From: Epiperipatus broadwayi
Taxonomy: Eukaryota; Onychophora; Udeonychophora; Euonychophora; Peripatidae
Assembly (NCBI GenBank): GCA_028023455.1
Contig: JAQFVV010000031.1
Coordinates: forward strand, 6,674,926 to 6,738,925
DNA length: 64,000 bases
Direction of reading: 5' to 3'
Both the position numbers and the translations under genes were made by a program. The notes under the pieces were generated by a model. It searched no databases and was not told where the DNA came from. It was given only the letters and a program-made list of their open reading frames with translations. Shown one piece after another: positions 23,401 to 32,747 of the stretch (position 1 is the first letter of the stretch; every line of letters begins with the position of its first letter).

Positions 23401-24415
23401 AGTAAATTAATTAATTTAAAATTTTAATTTTTCTAAAAAAATATTAGAAAGTCACATGGTAAGATATTTTTAAAATTCAAGTTAGTAATTTCTAATTAAT
23501 TAATTAATGTCTAAAATATAATATTAAAAAAAGTATAATTAAAAATAACAATATTTCTATAAAATTGAAGTTTAAAAATCTATATTTGTAAAATGCATTT
23601 GTTAGTAAAAAACAAATGCAGTGGCTGCATGCAAAGACTTAACTATCCAGATAACAACTGGTAATATCCCGTTACTGGCCTTCATTAAATATTCAAGTTA
23701 ACTGTATAAAAAAAAAGTAATAAATCTATTAAAAACATTTTCAGTTGTATTCAACCAGGGTTCAAACTTTGATCTACGGAAAGTAGAAATACTGCTAATG
23801 CATTATAAGATATTTGCATAAACATTTGATATATATGGTAAATTCATCTTAAAATTAGAAAATTAATAGTATAACGATACCATTCTTAAAAGACTAATCA
23901 TAAATCCAATAACTTTCTTTTCTGCTAGTTAAGCTATTGAAGTGTGGTCATGTGATGTTTATTGGTTTAAGATACTGAAGGACAGCTATCTCACACCTGC
24001 TGCAGTTCCATATGTACCTACACTGTAGGATATTGATTTAATGTTCTTTTGTTTCTTAATTGTGTTTCTTGATAAAAATAGTTAATGAAATGCTTATTTA
24101 TCACAGTGTATAAATGTATTAATCTGAAGTGCATTATGGTGCATTCCTGCCATGCCTGTGATCTAAATTTGATTCTGGACTGAATTAACTTGGTTTTCAT
24201 AACTGTGTTGGAATGTTATGTAGAAAAGTAATGCATAACTAACATGAGTAATTACCCATTACTAGTTGATAAATAGATGTTTTTAAAGAGTGAAATAGAT
24301 GGAAAATTATTTAAAGTATCATCATTCAGAAAATAGAATGCTTAATTTTGTCACATTTTTCTGAGACTGATGGTTAGATTTTTGTGTTACATTGAGTTAC
24401 TTAAAATAAATTTGT
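20436..24415. other. Long AT-rich stretch with no recognised gene
   Basis: About 4 kb. A plus-strand frame at 22698-22961 (87 codons) has a local CSCCNC cluster but no known domain, and codon use is no different from its surroundings. Near 23083-23112, CCAACAAAAGTTATTGCACCC resembles the end of a Tc1/mariner element, but I found no partner end. Minus-strand frame 24018-24200 is unremarkable. Confidence 0.45.
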
Positions 24416-24433
24416 TATATATATATATATATA
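24416..24433. repeat. (TA)n tract left of Penelope pair
   Basis: A short TA run about 45 bases outside the left inverted arm of the Penelope pair. Confidence 0.85.
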
Positions 24434-24652
24434 ATATCTGTTAATTAAAAACAATATTGTAATTATAATTGAAATAATATTTTTAACGGTTTATAAACAA
24501 TTACAAACAATCTTAAAATCCACAGAAGTACTTTCGGTTACTTTCTAACCTGCCTCAACTGCCATTAAATTCAAAAACCAAAAGCAGAAGCAAACGTCAT
24601 CAATTCAAATTCCACGAATCTCGTATTTTAATGTTAGAAGCTTGTCGATTTA

Positions 24653-25378
24653 TTAAATGCATTTTATTCCTGTTTGTAAAAATTGCCTCTTTAATTTTCT
24701 TTTACTGTGGTTTCTCTCTTCATGAAGAATTTTCACATTTTCAAAATTAAATTTAAATTTATATTTACATGTTTTTTCGTGATCAAAGAAAACTGAAGAA
24801 GATATTAAATCACCATTATTTTTATTTTTTACACGCTTATATAATAATTCATGTTCCTTCAATCTTTTCTCAATACTGCACCTAGATTCACCTATATATG
24901 ATAGCATATAATCACAAAATATTTGATATATGACATTACTTTTTTGCTTGACAGGTATGACATCCTTAGAATTATTGACTAATTTATTAATATTGTTTGG
25001 AACATAGAATGAAACATTAAACACATTCTTATATAAATCCTTAAAAAAATTTACTTGTGGATTTGAAATAAATGGAATAGATATCCATTTTTTATTATTA
25101 ATCTTCATTTCTTTTAAATTATCATAATTTTTTTTTAAATTGACATAAAGTATTGTTTATTTGTTCCATTTTATAACCAACGTCAATCTATTCCTTGGCA
25201 AATATCAATATTTTTTAGTTTATCACTTTGGTAACAACATAATTTTTTATTCCGAAACAAAAAAGATTTAAAACTTGCCATCTTATGCATCATTGGTACT
25301 TTTGATTTACAATTTATATATCCTCTTTTTTGCAGTGGTTTAATTATTAGTTTATAATTTAATATACTGTTATCTCTT
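24653..25378 (-). pseudogene. Penelope-like C-terminal region (linker and GIY-YIG), left copy
   Basis: An intact frame 24653-25108 carries KKWISIPFISNPQVNFFK, then VIYQIFCDYMLSYIGESRCS and EKRLKEHELLYKRV. These are the C-terminal part of the RT linker followed by the GIY-YIG endonuclease with its YIG and Arg and Glu-His residues. The first Cys of the usual C-x-C pair is kept (IFCDY) and the second is lost. Upstream, about 25183-25378, another frame encodes LQKRGYINCKSKVPMMHKMA, the piece preceding it in full elements; frameshifts lie between the two. It ends early in GIKCI after a frameshift near 24700 relative to the right copy. No start codon is meaningful because the 5' part is missing. 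Confidence 0.82.
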
Positions 25379-25379
25379 G

Positions 25380-25735
25380 TGAACAATATTAATAAATTAG
25401 TCAATAATTCTAAGGATGTCATACCTGTCAAGCAAAAAAGTAATGTCATATATCAAATTTTTTGTGATTGTATGCTATCATATATAGGTAAATGTAGGTG
25501 CGGTATTGAGAAAAGATTGAAGGAATATGAATTATTATATAAGCGTGTAAAAAATAAAAATAATGGTGATTTAATATCTTCTTCAGTTTTCTTTGATCAC
25601 GAAAAAACATGTAAATATAAATTTAAATTTAATTTTGAAAATGTGAAAATTTTTCATGAAGAGAGAAACCATAGTAAAAGAAAAATTAAAGAGGCAATTT
25701 TTATAAACAGGAATAAAACGCATTTAACAAATTGA
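25380..25735 (+). pseudogene. Penelope-like GIY-YIG endonuclease, right copy
   Basis: An open frame from the junction to a TGA at 25733-25735. It carries NKLVNNSKDVIPVKQKSN, IFCDCMLSYIGKCRCG and EKRLKEYELLYK, and ends NRNKTHLTN. The YIG is intact and both cysteines of the C-x-C pair are present, unlike the left copy. E-H has become E-Y in the KRLKEY motif, a change at a conserved histidine position of the family, so the domain is probably inactive. It reads away from the inverted junction, and no RT sequence precedes it. Confidence 0.8.
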
Positions 25736-25919
25736 CAAGCTTCTAACATTAAAATATGAGATTTGTGGAATTTGAATTGATGATGTTTGCTTCCGCTTTT
25801 GGTTTTTGAATTTAATGGCAGTTGAGGCAGGTTAGAAAGTAACTGAAAGTACTTCTGCGGATTTTAAGATTGTTTGTAATGTTTATAAACCGTTAAAAAT
25901 ATTATTTCAATTATAATTA

Positions 25920-25923
<4 letters not shown>

Positions 25924-25973
<50 letters not shown>
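25924..25973. repeat. (TA)n tract right of Penelope pair
   Basis: A pure TA run of about 50 bases next to the right Penelope arm. It also serves as the left flank of the next element. Confidence 0.95.
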
Positions 25974-25975
<2 letters not shown>

Positions 25976-26122
25976 AAACAAAACAAGTTATATATTTCAT
26001 AACTTGCTATAGCTTGCATTTTATGTTATTAGATGGAGCTTTACCAATAGCCCACTATCATGCTTAATTCACATAAACACTGAGAGAGATGGAATTAAAT
26101 ATCTCTTTCAAATTGTCTCCAA

Positions 26123-26168
26123 CCTTTAAACCATGGTTTCGAGCTAATTGGCTCACATCAGTAAAAGG
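26123..26168 (-). ncRNA. Minimal hammerhead ribozyme-like motif, left arm of dimer C
   Basis: Read on the minus strand: helix I CCTTTTA, core CTGATGT, stem II GAGC/GCTC around CAATTA, GAAA, helix III CCATGG (self-complementary, two base pairs and a tiny loop), a GTT triplet, then TAAAGG pairing back to CCTTTTA with one bulged base. Only the last base of the CTGATGA box differs from the canonical core. This is the best-preserved GAAA-containing example and faces outward. Confidence 0.65.
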
Positions 26169-26506
26169 TATGGGGACCAGAAACTAGATCTAAACTCCAA
26201 TTCTACTAAACAGCATTTATGAAACTTATTTCTATCAGCTTGAATGCACAAATTTTTCAGATACATAAATATCTTCAAATCCAGTCAAACAAACTAGTTA
26301 GCTATATGGGTCTGAATTCAGTTCAGTTTCACCACATAGTAAAAGCCTCTGCAATCTATATCATTGCAAAAACCTTCAAGTTTGTTTGACTGGATTTGAA
26401 GATATTTCCATATCTGAATAATCTGTGCTTTCAAGCTGATAGAAATAAGTTTCGTAAATGCTGTTTAGTAGAGTTGGAGTTTAGATCTAGGTTCTGGTCT
26501 TCCTGC

Positions 26507-26551
26507 CCTTTACTGACATATGCCAATTAGCTCGAAACCATGGTCTAAAGG
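26507..26551 (+). ncRNA. Minimal hammerhead ribozyme-like motif, right arm of dimer C
   Basis: Helix I CCTTTA (26507-26512) pairs perfectly with TAAAGG (26546-26551). Core CTGACATA replaces CTGATGA. Stem II is shortened to AGC-type pairing (GCC...GCTC), GAAA is at 26534-26537, helix III is CCATGG and the cleavage triplet is GTC. It mirrors the left-arm motif with small changes in the core. Confidence 0.6.
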
Positions 26552-26644
26552 TGGAGACAATTTGAAAGAGATATTTAATTATATCTCTCTCAGTGTTTAT
26601 GTGAACTAAGCTTGACAGTGGGCTATTGGTAAAACTCCATCTAG

Positions 26645-26647
<3 letters not shown>

Positions 26648-26678
<31 letters not shown>

Positions 26679-26704
26679 TTTATATATATATATATATATA
26701 TACT
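26648..26704. repeat. (TA)n tract
   Basis: Two TA runs separated by ACTT. Flanks the right end of the inverted dimer. Confidence 0.93.
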
Positions 26705-26784
26705 TTGATTGCCATTATTAGCAATATGAAAAACACTCTAATAAAGAACAAATTCAATAAACCAAGTACATCTTCAACAGGTAG

Positions 26785-27160
26785 GTGTCATAATCATGAT
26801 CAATTGCAGGATAACTGTTCTCAAATTTTAATCCAACTTCTCTGACTTTTAACCACTATTTTCCACATAACAACAGAAAACATTCCTATTTCATTCATGC
26901 ATTTCACATGCTGTCATATTCTGGGATTTTTACATTCTTTTTGGATCCAGTTTAATACTTCAACTGTCCATCTGTTATTATCCCTTTTAGAAATGTGTCC
27001 AGCACAACTCTTTTTTTTTTCTCATCAATGAATTTCATTTTTGATTCTTACTTGTTATTTCTAACATACATCTCTCCATAACTTTTTTTTTCATTGGGTA
27101 ATCTGACATCTCTGGATTGCTTTTCTGGTAAGTATTGAAGTTTCAGATCTGCAAGAAAAA
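26785..27160 (-). mobile_element. RTE-type LINE 3' fragment, decayed
   Basis: Parallels 52490-52880 block by block: TTGCAGGATAACTGTTCTCA, CTTCTCTGA, CATCTGTTATTATCCCTTTT, AATGTGTCCAGCACAACTC and ACATCTCTCCATA. It covers the 3' end of the RT protein and the tail, on the minus strand, with many frame breaks. Non-functional. Confidence 0.75.
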
Positions 27161-27566
27161 AATGGCAAACAAAACATAATGATGGTTTCTTGCAATATCA
27201 AAAGGCAGTGTTATATCTATTTACTTGGACACACACTTTTAGTTTATTCTTTTTCAGTCTAAAAATTTATGAAAATATTTAATTCAACATATATGTCTAT
27301 AAGAGAGGATACAAAGACTAAATAACATGAATTTTATTAGAAAATATTAAAGAAATTAGTCATTGAGATGTTGATTATTCAAAAGTTTTTGCATGTAGTG
27401 ATCATTCCAAATTATGAAAAACATTCAATACATGGAAAATATTAAAGAGCTTATTTCACTAAGAGCCTTTTTAATTGTCAAGAAGCCACAATAAAAAACA
27501 TATAATGATAATACAAAATGTTTTTGTGTTGAAGAAACATGTGTTTGTATTGTAGTTTCTTTTTTT
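27161..27566. other. AT-rich sequence, nothing recognised
   Basis: No gene or element was seen. Confidence 0.45.
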
Positions 27567-27568
27567 GT

Positions 27569-27570
27569 AT

Positions 27571-27650
<80 letters not shown>
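27569..27650. repeat. Compound (CA)n(TA)n microsatellite
   Basis: About nine CA units followed by about 60 bases of TA. Frames across it (poly Tyr-Ile) are artefacts. Confidence 0.95.
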
Positions 27651-27652
<2 letters not shown>

Positions 27653-27742
27653 ATAAAAGTAAGTTGTCTTGACATTTTGAAATTGTTGATTGTTATTGAT
27701 ATTGGGATTGTTACAGGGATAAATAGTTTTGAATATATATAT
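27651..27742 (+). repeat. Short dispersed repeat (TTGACAACAG family)
   Basis: Contains AAAGTAAGTTGTCTTGACA, TTTGAAATTGTTGATTG and TTATTGATATTGGGATTG between two TA tracts. Close to the unit at 16745 and to the reverse-complement unit at 27940. Confidence 0.65.
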
Positions 27743-27809
27743 ATGTTAATTTAATGTTTTACGGATAAAGATGTCATTTTATTATTACTATTTGGGGATA
27801 TTCGTGTAG

Positions 27810-27895
27810 GAAAAAAAATGTGACGTTTCAGTACAATATCATACCTTCCTCAGATTTGAGAAAGAGGACGTCTGAGGAAGGTACTTGATATTGTA
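27810..27895. repeat. Inverted repeat with CTGAGGAAGGTA arms
   Basis: TACAATATCATACCTTCCTC (left) pairs with GAGGAAGGTACTTGATATTG (right) around a spacer of about 22 bases. On the minus strand the left arm reads CTGAGGAAGGTATGATATTG and then TACTGAAACGTC. A CTGAGGAAG box, hairpin and GAAACG box is a recurring pattern at Penelope-like element ends. No element body is attached. Confidence 0.6.
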
Positions 27896-27934
27896 AAAGT
27901 TGTAGAATATAATAATAATGCATATATATATATA

Positions 27935-28034
27935 TATATCCATTAGAAACCAGTCAATACTTAGTCAACCCCAATATAGATAACAGTCAACAATCTCAAA
28001 CTGTTGTCAAGATAACTTCATTTTAACAATATAT
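27935..28034 (-). repeat. Short dispersed repeat (TTGACAACAG family)
   Basis: On the minus strand it has TTAAAATGAAGTTATCTTGA, CAACAGTTTGAGATTGTTGA, TATCTATATTGGGGTTGAC and ACTGGTTTC. It lies between TA tracts (about 27923-27939 and near 28030). Confidence 0.65.
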
Positions 28035-28560
28035 ATGTATAATCAGATAAACAGTGTAACATTAGTGCTGTGTAACTTTAATGAGATTTTTTATTTTTAA
28101 ATTTAAATTTTAACATATTGCTCCATAGGATGATAAGCATGACGAGTCAATAATAGCATTTTTTCCTGGAGTTTAATTAGGAATAGAAGGAAGTATTTTT
28201 TTATTATTTTTAATCCAAGTTCTTATGTGAATTTAAGTTCAGACATCCTTTTTTTTTTTTATAAGTATGAGGATTTAAGAAAATCACATCTATTCTCCAT
28301 CCTATAAATAATAATTCATCATTTATGGCAATTGTTGATTATATCCATCATATTCTTTAATAGTTAAATATTTTTGAAGAATTAAAATATTAGTAATTAC
28401 TTACGCATTAGTGTAGAAAATAGTACTTGTATAGTAGTATTCACCTTTTTTCTTTAGCCGTTTTTGACGTAACCATTGTTAGTTTTAGCATGGAAAGCAA
28501 AGTGGTATACTTTACATTTATGGATATTGACCGAAATTAGATCTAACTAGGTTATTCTCT

Positions 28561-28564
<4 letters not shown>
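28035..28564. other. AT-rich sequence, nothing recognised
   Basis: No gene or element was seen. Confidence 0.45.
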
Positions 28565-28604
<40 letters not shown>

Positions 28605-28627
28605 CATATATATATATATATATATAT
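28565..28627. repeat. (TA)n tract with GATCATATA interruption
   Basis: TA run flanking the left end of dimer D. The internal TGATCA matches the element's outer-end TGATCA, so slippage into the element end may have occurred. Confidence 0.9.
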
Positions 28628-28722
28628 GATCATTAGATGGAGATTTAACAATATCTCTGTACAAACTTTGTATACATAAATGCTGAGAGAGACAGAAATT
28701 CAATATCTTTTTCATTGTCTCC

Positions 28723-28769
28723 ACCTTCATATCAGCTAATTTTAGGCTAATTGTCAAACATCAGTGAAG
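28723..28769 (-). ncRNA. Hammerhead-like motif, decayed, left arm of dimer D
   Basis: On the minus strand helix I CTTCA pairs with TGAAG, and the core starts CTGATGT. Stem II and the GAAA box are disrupted (TAAA). It mirrors the intact-core motif in the right arm and looks inactive. Confidence 0.45.
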
Positions 28770-29243
28770 TGTAGAGACTACAAACTAGATCTAAGCACTG
28801 ACTCTAAATCTCAGCATTTATGAAAGATGTTTCTGTCAGCTTGCAAGCATGAATTTTTCAGATACGTAAATATCTTCAAATCCAGTTAAACAAACTACAC
28901 AGTTATATGGGTCTGAAAACAGTTCAGTTTGACCATACAGTAAAAGCCTCTGCAATATATATCATTAAGAAATCATAAAATGCAAGCTATAAGCAAGTTA
29001 ATGAAATTTATATCTTGTTTTGCTTATCATAAATGTACACTTGAAGGCTTTTGCAATGATATATATATATATATATATATTGCAGAGGCTTTTACTATAT
29101 GGTGAAACTGAACTGTTTTTAGATCCATATAACTGTGTAGTTTATTTAACTGTATCTGAAAAATTGACGCTTGCAAGCTGACAGAAACATCTTTCATAAA
29201 TGCTGAATTTTAGAGTCAGTGTTTAGATCTAGTTAGTCCCAAT

Positions 29244-29290
29244 CCTTCACTGATGATAGCCAATTAGCTTGAATACAGCTGATCTGAAGG
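29244..29290 (+). ncRNA. Hammerhead ribozyme-like motif with intact CTGATGA
   Basis: Helix I CCTTCA (29244-29249) pairs perfectly with TGAAGG (29285-29290). The canonical box CTGATGA follows at 29250-29256. Stem II is AGC/GCT around CAATTA. GAAT stands in place of GAAA. Helix III resembles CAGCTG and is followed by ATC before helix I. The CTGATGA box is intact here but GAAA is not, the reverse of dimer C. Confidence 0.55.
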
Positions 29291-29435
29291 TGGAGACAAT
29301 GAAAGAGATATTGAATTCTGTCTTTCTGAGCATATATGTATACAAAGCTTGTATGGAGATATTGGTAAACCTCCATCTAGTGATCATAAAATGCAAGTTA
29401 TAAGCAAGTTAACGAAATGTATAACTTTTGTTTAT

Positions 29436-29440
<5 letters not shown>

Positions 29441-29471
<31 letters not shown>
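29441..29471. repeat. (AT)n(GT)n microsatellite
   Basis: Short AT run followed by about 10 GT units. Confidence 0.9.
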
Positions 29472-30160
29472 AAAATTATTTTATTTTCTACACTAAACTT
29501 ATAAAATTATTCAGCATTTGTCATGTGAACAGCTTTTTGAAATTTGGCCATTTCTACTTTTTTTCTTTATCCATTTTTCTGATGTTTCTCTGAAATCTGT
29601 TTTTTGGTACAAACATTATCTGCTACTTTAGAAACATATATTTTTTCACCTCTCTAAGTATCATTTTAAACCATGTATAAAAGTCTTCTTTTAATTTTTA
29701 TGTTCATATTATTGCTAGAATTATGTGTTTGCTATTACTTGCAAAAATATAAATACAGTTTTAAAAAAACAAAAACATTTAACAATTAAACTAAATAATG
29801 GGAATAGCCCAATATGTAACCATAGATATCGTTAATTTGTTTCAAAAATGTATTTAAAATTATTTTTTCTTTGTAAATAACTAGCAAAAGAACCTGGAAA
29901 TATACAAATCTCCTTATTCGGTTATGAATCTATAAATCTTGGCAACACTTAACGTCCTCAACTCAATTATTTCTTATACATCGAAACAAAATATATATCA
30001 TATTAATTAACACTTTCTTCAATATGCAAGTCGAAGAGTTGCAAAAATCAGTAATAAATGAAAGATAGAAAGATCAACATATTGCTAACATATAAGATTA
30101 CGCTTCATTATTCACGATTATACTACTTTCTAACAACTTTTTATTTCTTTTGAGGGAAAA
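29472..30160. other. AT-rich sequence, nothing recognised
   Basis: No gene or element was seen. Confidence 0.45.
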
Positions 30161-30164
30161 ATTC

Positions 30165-30275
30165 ATTTTTTCCCTATATATCATAGCATCGTCCGGGAGG
30201 CAAACCCACAACCGTCTGCAACCAACTACTTGCTTGCAAGGTGGCTGTGATGTTCTCTCGGCTAAAAACGCATTA
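30165..30275 (-). mobile_element. tRNA-derived SINE, diverged
   Basis: On the minus strand TTAGCCGAGAGAACATC stands at the A-box end, CTTGCAAGCAAG at the anticodon arm, and GGTTGTGGGTTTGCCTCC at the B box. It ends CCGGACGATGCTATGA with an A-rich tail, the same end as at 18.0 kb. An open frame of 98 codons on the plus strand across it is not a gene. Confidence 0.65.
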
Positions 30276-32504
30276 TTTTTATCTCAAGTTTTTAAATTAA
30301 GTATGCAAACTAATTCAAAATCTCATATACATTTATTATTATGGTCTCCTCAAAGAATACACTATGGAATCACCAATATTAACAGGAGTAATCAATTTAT
30401 CACATTGACATGCATGTACACTTATTTAATCAATTTATCACATTGACATACATTTATGCTTATTTATGCTTATATGTATGCTTGTATATTTTTACTTTTT
30501 TTTTTCCTGAAAATAAAATAAAAAAAGTGAAGTAATTGACTTTTTCTAAACTTTAGCCCCCCAAAATTGTCTTATTCAGGCACAATAAAATTTTAAATTA
30601 ATCAACAACAACAAAAAAAACAAGTTTATGTGACTATCTGTATTTTAAAATATCTAGTTCTCTGGATAATAGTGAAACATATCTTTTTATAATAATTCTC
30701 CAATGTCAATCCATTGACGTAACAGTTGGATTTTAAGTAGCCTTCAAAAAAATGATAAATACTTTTCAAATGATGCCATAGAAAATTTGTTTAGAATATT
30801 ATTGGCAGTTAAATAGGTCTGAGAATAAATGGTCAAATTATTTGATCTTAATTTTCACAAAAGGTCAAAAAGTTATATAGAACAATATTATTCTGGACAT
30901 AATTTTAAGGTTTTTAAGCTTTAATGAAATTAATCGTGATACCTTTTGATTCTTCTTCAAGTATGTTAGTACAAGTTATAGATGGATATAGTAAAGGAAG
31001 GCATAAGGATGTACTTTTCAGATCATCGCATTTTCAGAGTAGATTGAAAAATCTTTGTATATGGATTCCAGTAAAGCATCAGCTAATAAGCACAAAATAA
31101 CAATGTGCTATTGTATTTTAGGCTACATGGGTATAGATGAAGCCAGAGTGATGCATTCTCCAGAACTGATCACATTTTTAGGGAAAAGTGGCAAGCCTTT
31201 GTGCATGGTGTTGCCTTGTAATTAATATAATTCAACAATACCAAATTTTATTTTATTAAAATATATATATATATAATTACAAATATATATTATTTTTCTT
31301 TCTATTTTGCGTTGATTTATTTACATTTTAATTTTCTTTCATTATTTCTTACACTAATACTTCACGAAATTTTGATTTATTTTACTTCAAACTAAATTAG
31401 TTTTGTTTTTAATCAAAATTTCTAATTTGTTTTCTACTTAATGTTATTTTTCAAAATGTCCAAATGGAAATAAAATGAATTTCTTGCCAAACTAAAATAA
31501 GATGCAATTCGTAATTAGAATGCAGTATTATTTTAAATATTATTGATTTTTAAACGTGCTTTCAATTTATGTAAAAATAATTTATGTAAAAACAACAAAC
31601 AAACATAAATAATTGAGAAGGTTAGAATGTTTTTTTTTTTTTTGTAATAAGGTTAGAATGTTGTGTGTTACGCAATAATGATTAACAAATATTTATTAAT
31701 TAAATAAAAAGTAGATTTACTGGATAATTTTTTTATACAGAATTTTCGGTAAACACGTAAATATTTTAACATAAACATAGTATTTAAATCTGAAAGCAAA
31801 TAAAACTAATCATATACTTAATGCTCTTGAAGTAACATGGCATTCATCAGCAAATGAATAATAGAGAACTGGTTGAGGAGCTTTTTGCTATCATGTCCAT
31901 CACATTACCACTGGACCAAATAATACAGGATAAAATAAATAAATTAAAATTTTAGAATACGTTTTTTTCCTTTTTATTACTGCAGTTATTTATAAATTAT
32001 ATATAAAAAAATCAAATATATTCTTGTGGAATGAAAAAACCAAATTAGCATATGTTTTACAATTTCCAAAATATTTTGAAGTTTATACTTTGAGATCTTT
32101 TAAAATGATGATATTTTATATTATTACATGAGGTTACTTCCATCTTCTTGTGGTTAAGGAAATGACATTATACTAATTAATAAAAATGTCAATATTGAGT
32201 ATGGAATATTTTTATGATTAACTTATTCCATACAATCAGTGATCATTTGTTATATTTATCATGTATTATAAAAGATAAAGATAATTATGAGCAGCTATGG
32301 CACTCCCATTTTAGTCCATAAAAAATTAGTCTATTTATCTCTTCTAAATAATAAAATTTGTTTATAATTTTGGAAAAAAATTCATTACACAAGCCCTTGC
32401 TATATTTATATTATTATCATTAAATATTGTAATTAATAACTATTACATAGATAATTAATGCAGCTGACATATTTTCCAATCACTATTAATTAGCATTTTA
32501 ACAG
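30276..32504. other. AT-rich sequence, nothing recognised
   Basis: About 2.2 kb. A short TA run at 31261-31275 and a T-run near 31631-31642; no gene, RNA or element was recognised. Confidence 0.45.
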
Positions 32505-32675
32505 CAATGCTTTATAAGTGAGTTAGTATTTTAGATCTAGTTTCTGGAGTTCACTGAGGTGAGCTATAAGCTCAAACCTAATAGGTCTGGAGATAGGGTC
32601 TTACCGATAGAGATTTTGAATTCTTTCTCTTTCAGCACTTATAAAATAAAGCTTGATTAGAGCAATTGGTAAGCT
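32505..32675 (+). mobile_element. Hammerhead-bearing short element, single arm
   Basis: Same block order as at 20105: TTTTAGATCTAGTTTCTGG, hammerhead-like motif, GATAGAGATTTTGAATTC, TTTCTCTTTCAGCAC, AAAGCTTGATTAGAGC, ATTGGTAAGCTCC, then directly (TA)n. Only one arm is present. Confidence 0.72.
32550..32591 (+). ncRNA. Minimal hammerhead-like motif lacking the G of GAAA
   Basis: Helix I TTCA (32550-32553) pairs with TGGA (32588-32591). The core is CTGAGGT. Stem II GAGC/GCTC surrounds TATAA. AAA replaces GAAA. Helix III is CCTAATAGG and a GTC triplet follows. Helix III differs from the 20-kb copy (CCAATTGG) yet stays paired, which argues that the fold was under selection. Confidence 0.55.

Positions 32676-32743
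<68 letters not shown>
32676..32743. repeat. (TA)n tract
   Basis: A pure TA run between the hammerhead unit on its left and the 3' end of a Penelope-like element on its right. Confidence 0.95.

Positions 32744-32747
<4 letters not shown>

Larger units (their letters stand above)
24434..25923. mobile_element. Inverted pair of 5'-truncated Penelope-like elements
   Basis: The left arm (about 24478-25000, coding on -) and right arm (about 25380-25903, coding on +) are near-identical reverse complements about 520 bases long. The 379-base spacer belongs to the left copy. Both 3' ends point outward, and both truncated 5' ends meet near 25379. Each arm ends in AAAGTACTTCTG(C/T)GGATTTT and then TTTATAAACCGTT close to a TA tract. 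Arm identity is high, so the duplication is recent. Inverted 5'-truncated dimers are known for Penelope-like elements. Confidence 0.88.
25974..26647. mobile_element. Hammerhead-bearing inverted dimer, copy C
   Basis: Arms about 26029-26296 and 26380-26647 are reverse complements, with an 83-base spacer. Both run from ATTAGATGGAG at the outside, through a TCTC-rich block, the hammerhead-like motif, TAGATCTA and CAGCTTGAA-type blocks, to CAAATCCAGTCAAACAAAC at the centre. A tail at 25974-26028 (CAAGTTATATATTTCATAAC, then CTTGCATTTTATG) is the same as the tail at 29386-29440 in the other dimer. TA tracts flank both ends. Non-coding. Confidence 0.85.
28628..29440. mobile_element. Hammerhead-bearing inverted dimer, copy D
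   Basis: The left arm (about 28628-28962) and right arm (about 29073-29385) are imperfect reverse complements. Both have GATCA(T/C)TAGATGGAG ends, a GAGAGACAGAA-type block, TCTCCACCTTCA and CTAGATCTAA, and share the AGTAAAAGCCTCTGCAATAT block at the centre. The spacer (28963-29072) holds a further partial copy of the outer tail (ATAAAATGCAAGCTATAAGC) and a TA run, so the dimer was rearranged again. The tail continues to about 29440 and a TA/GT tract. Confidence 0.82.
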
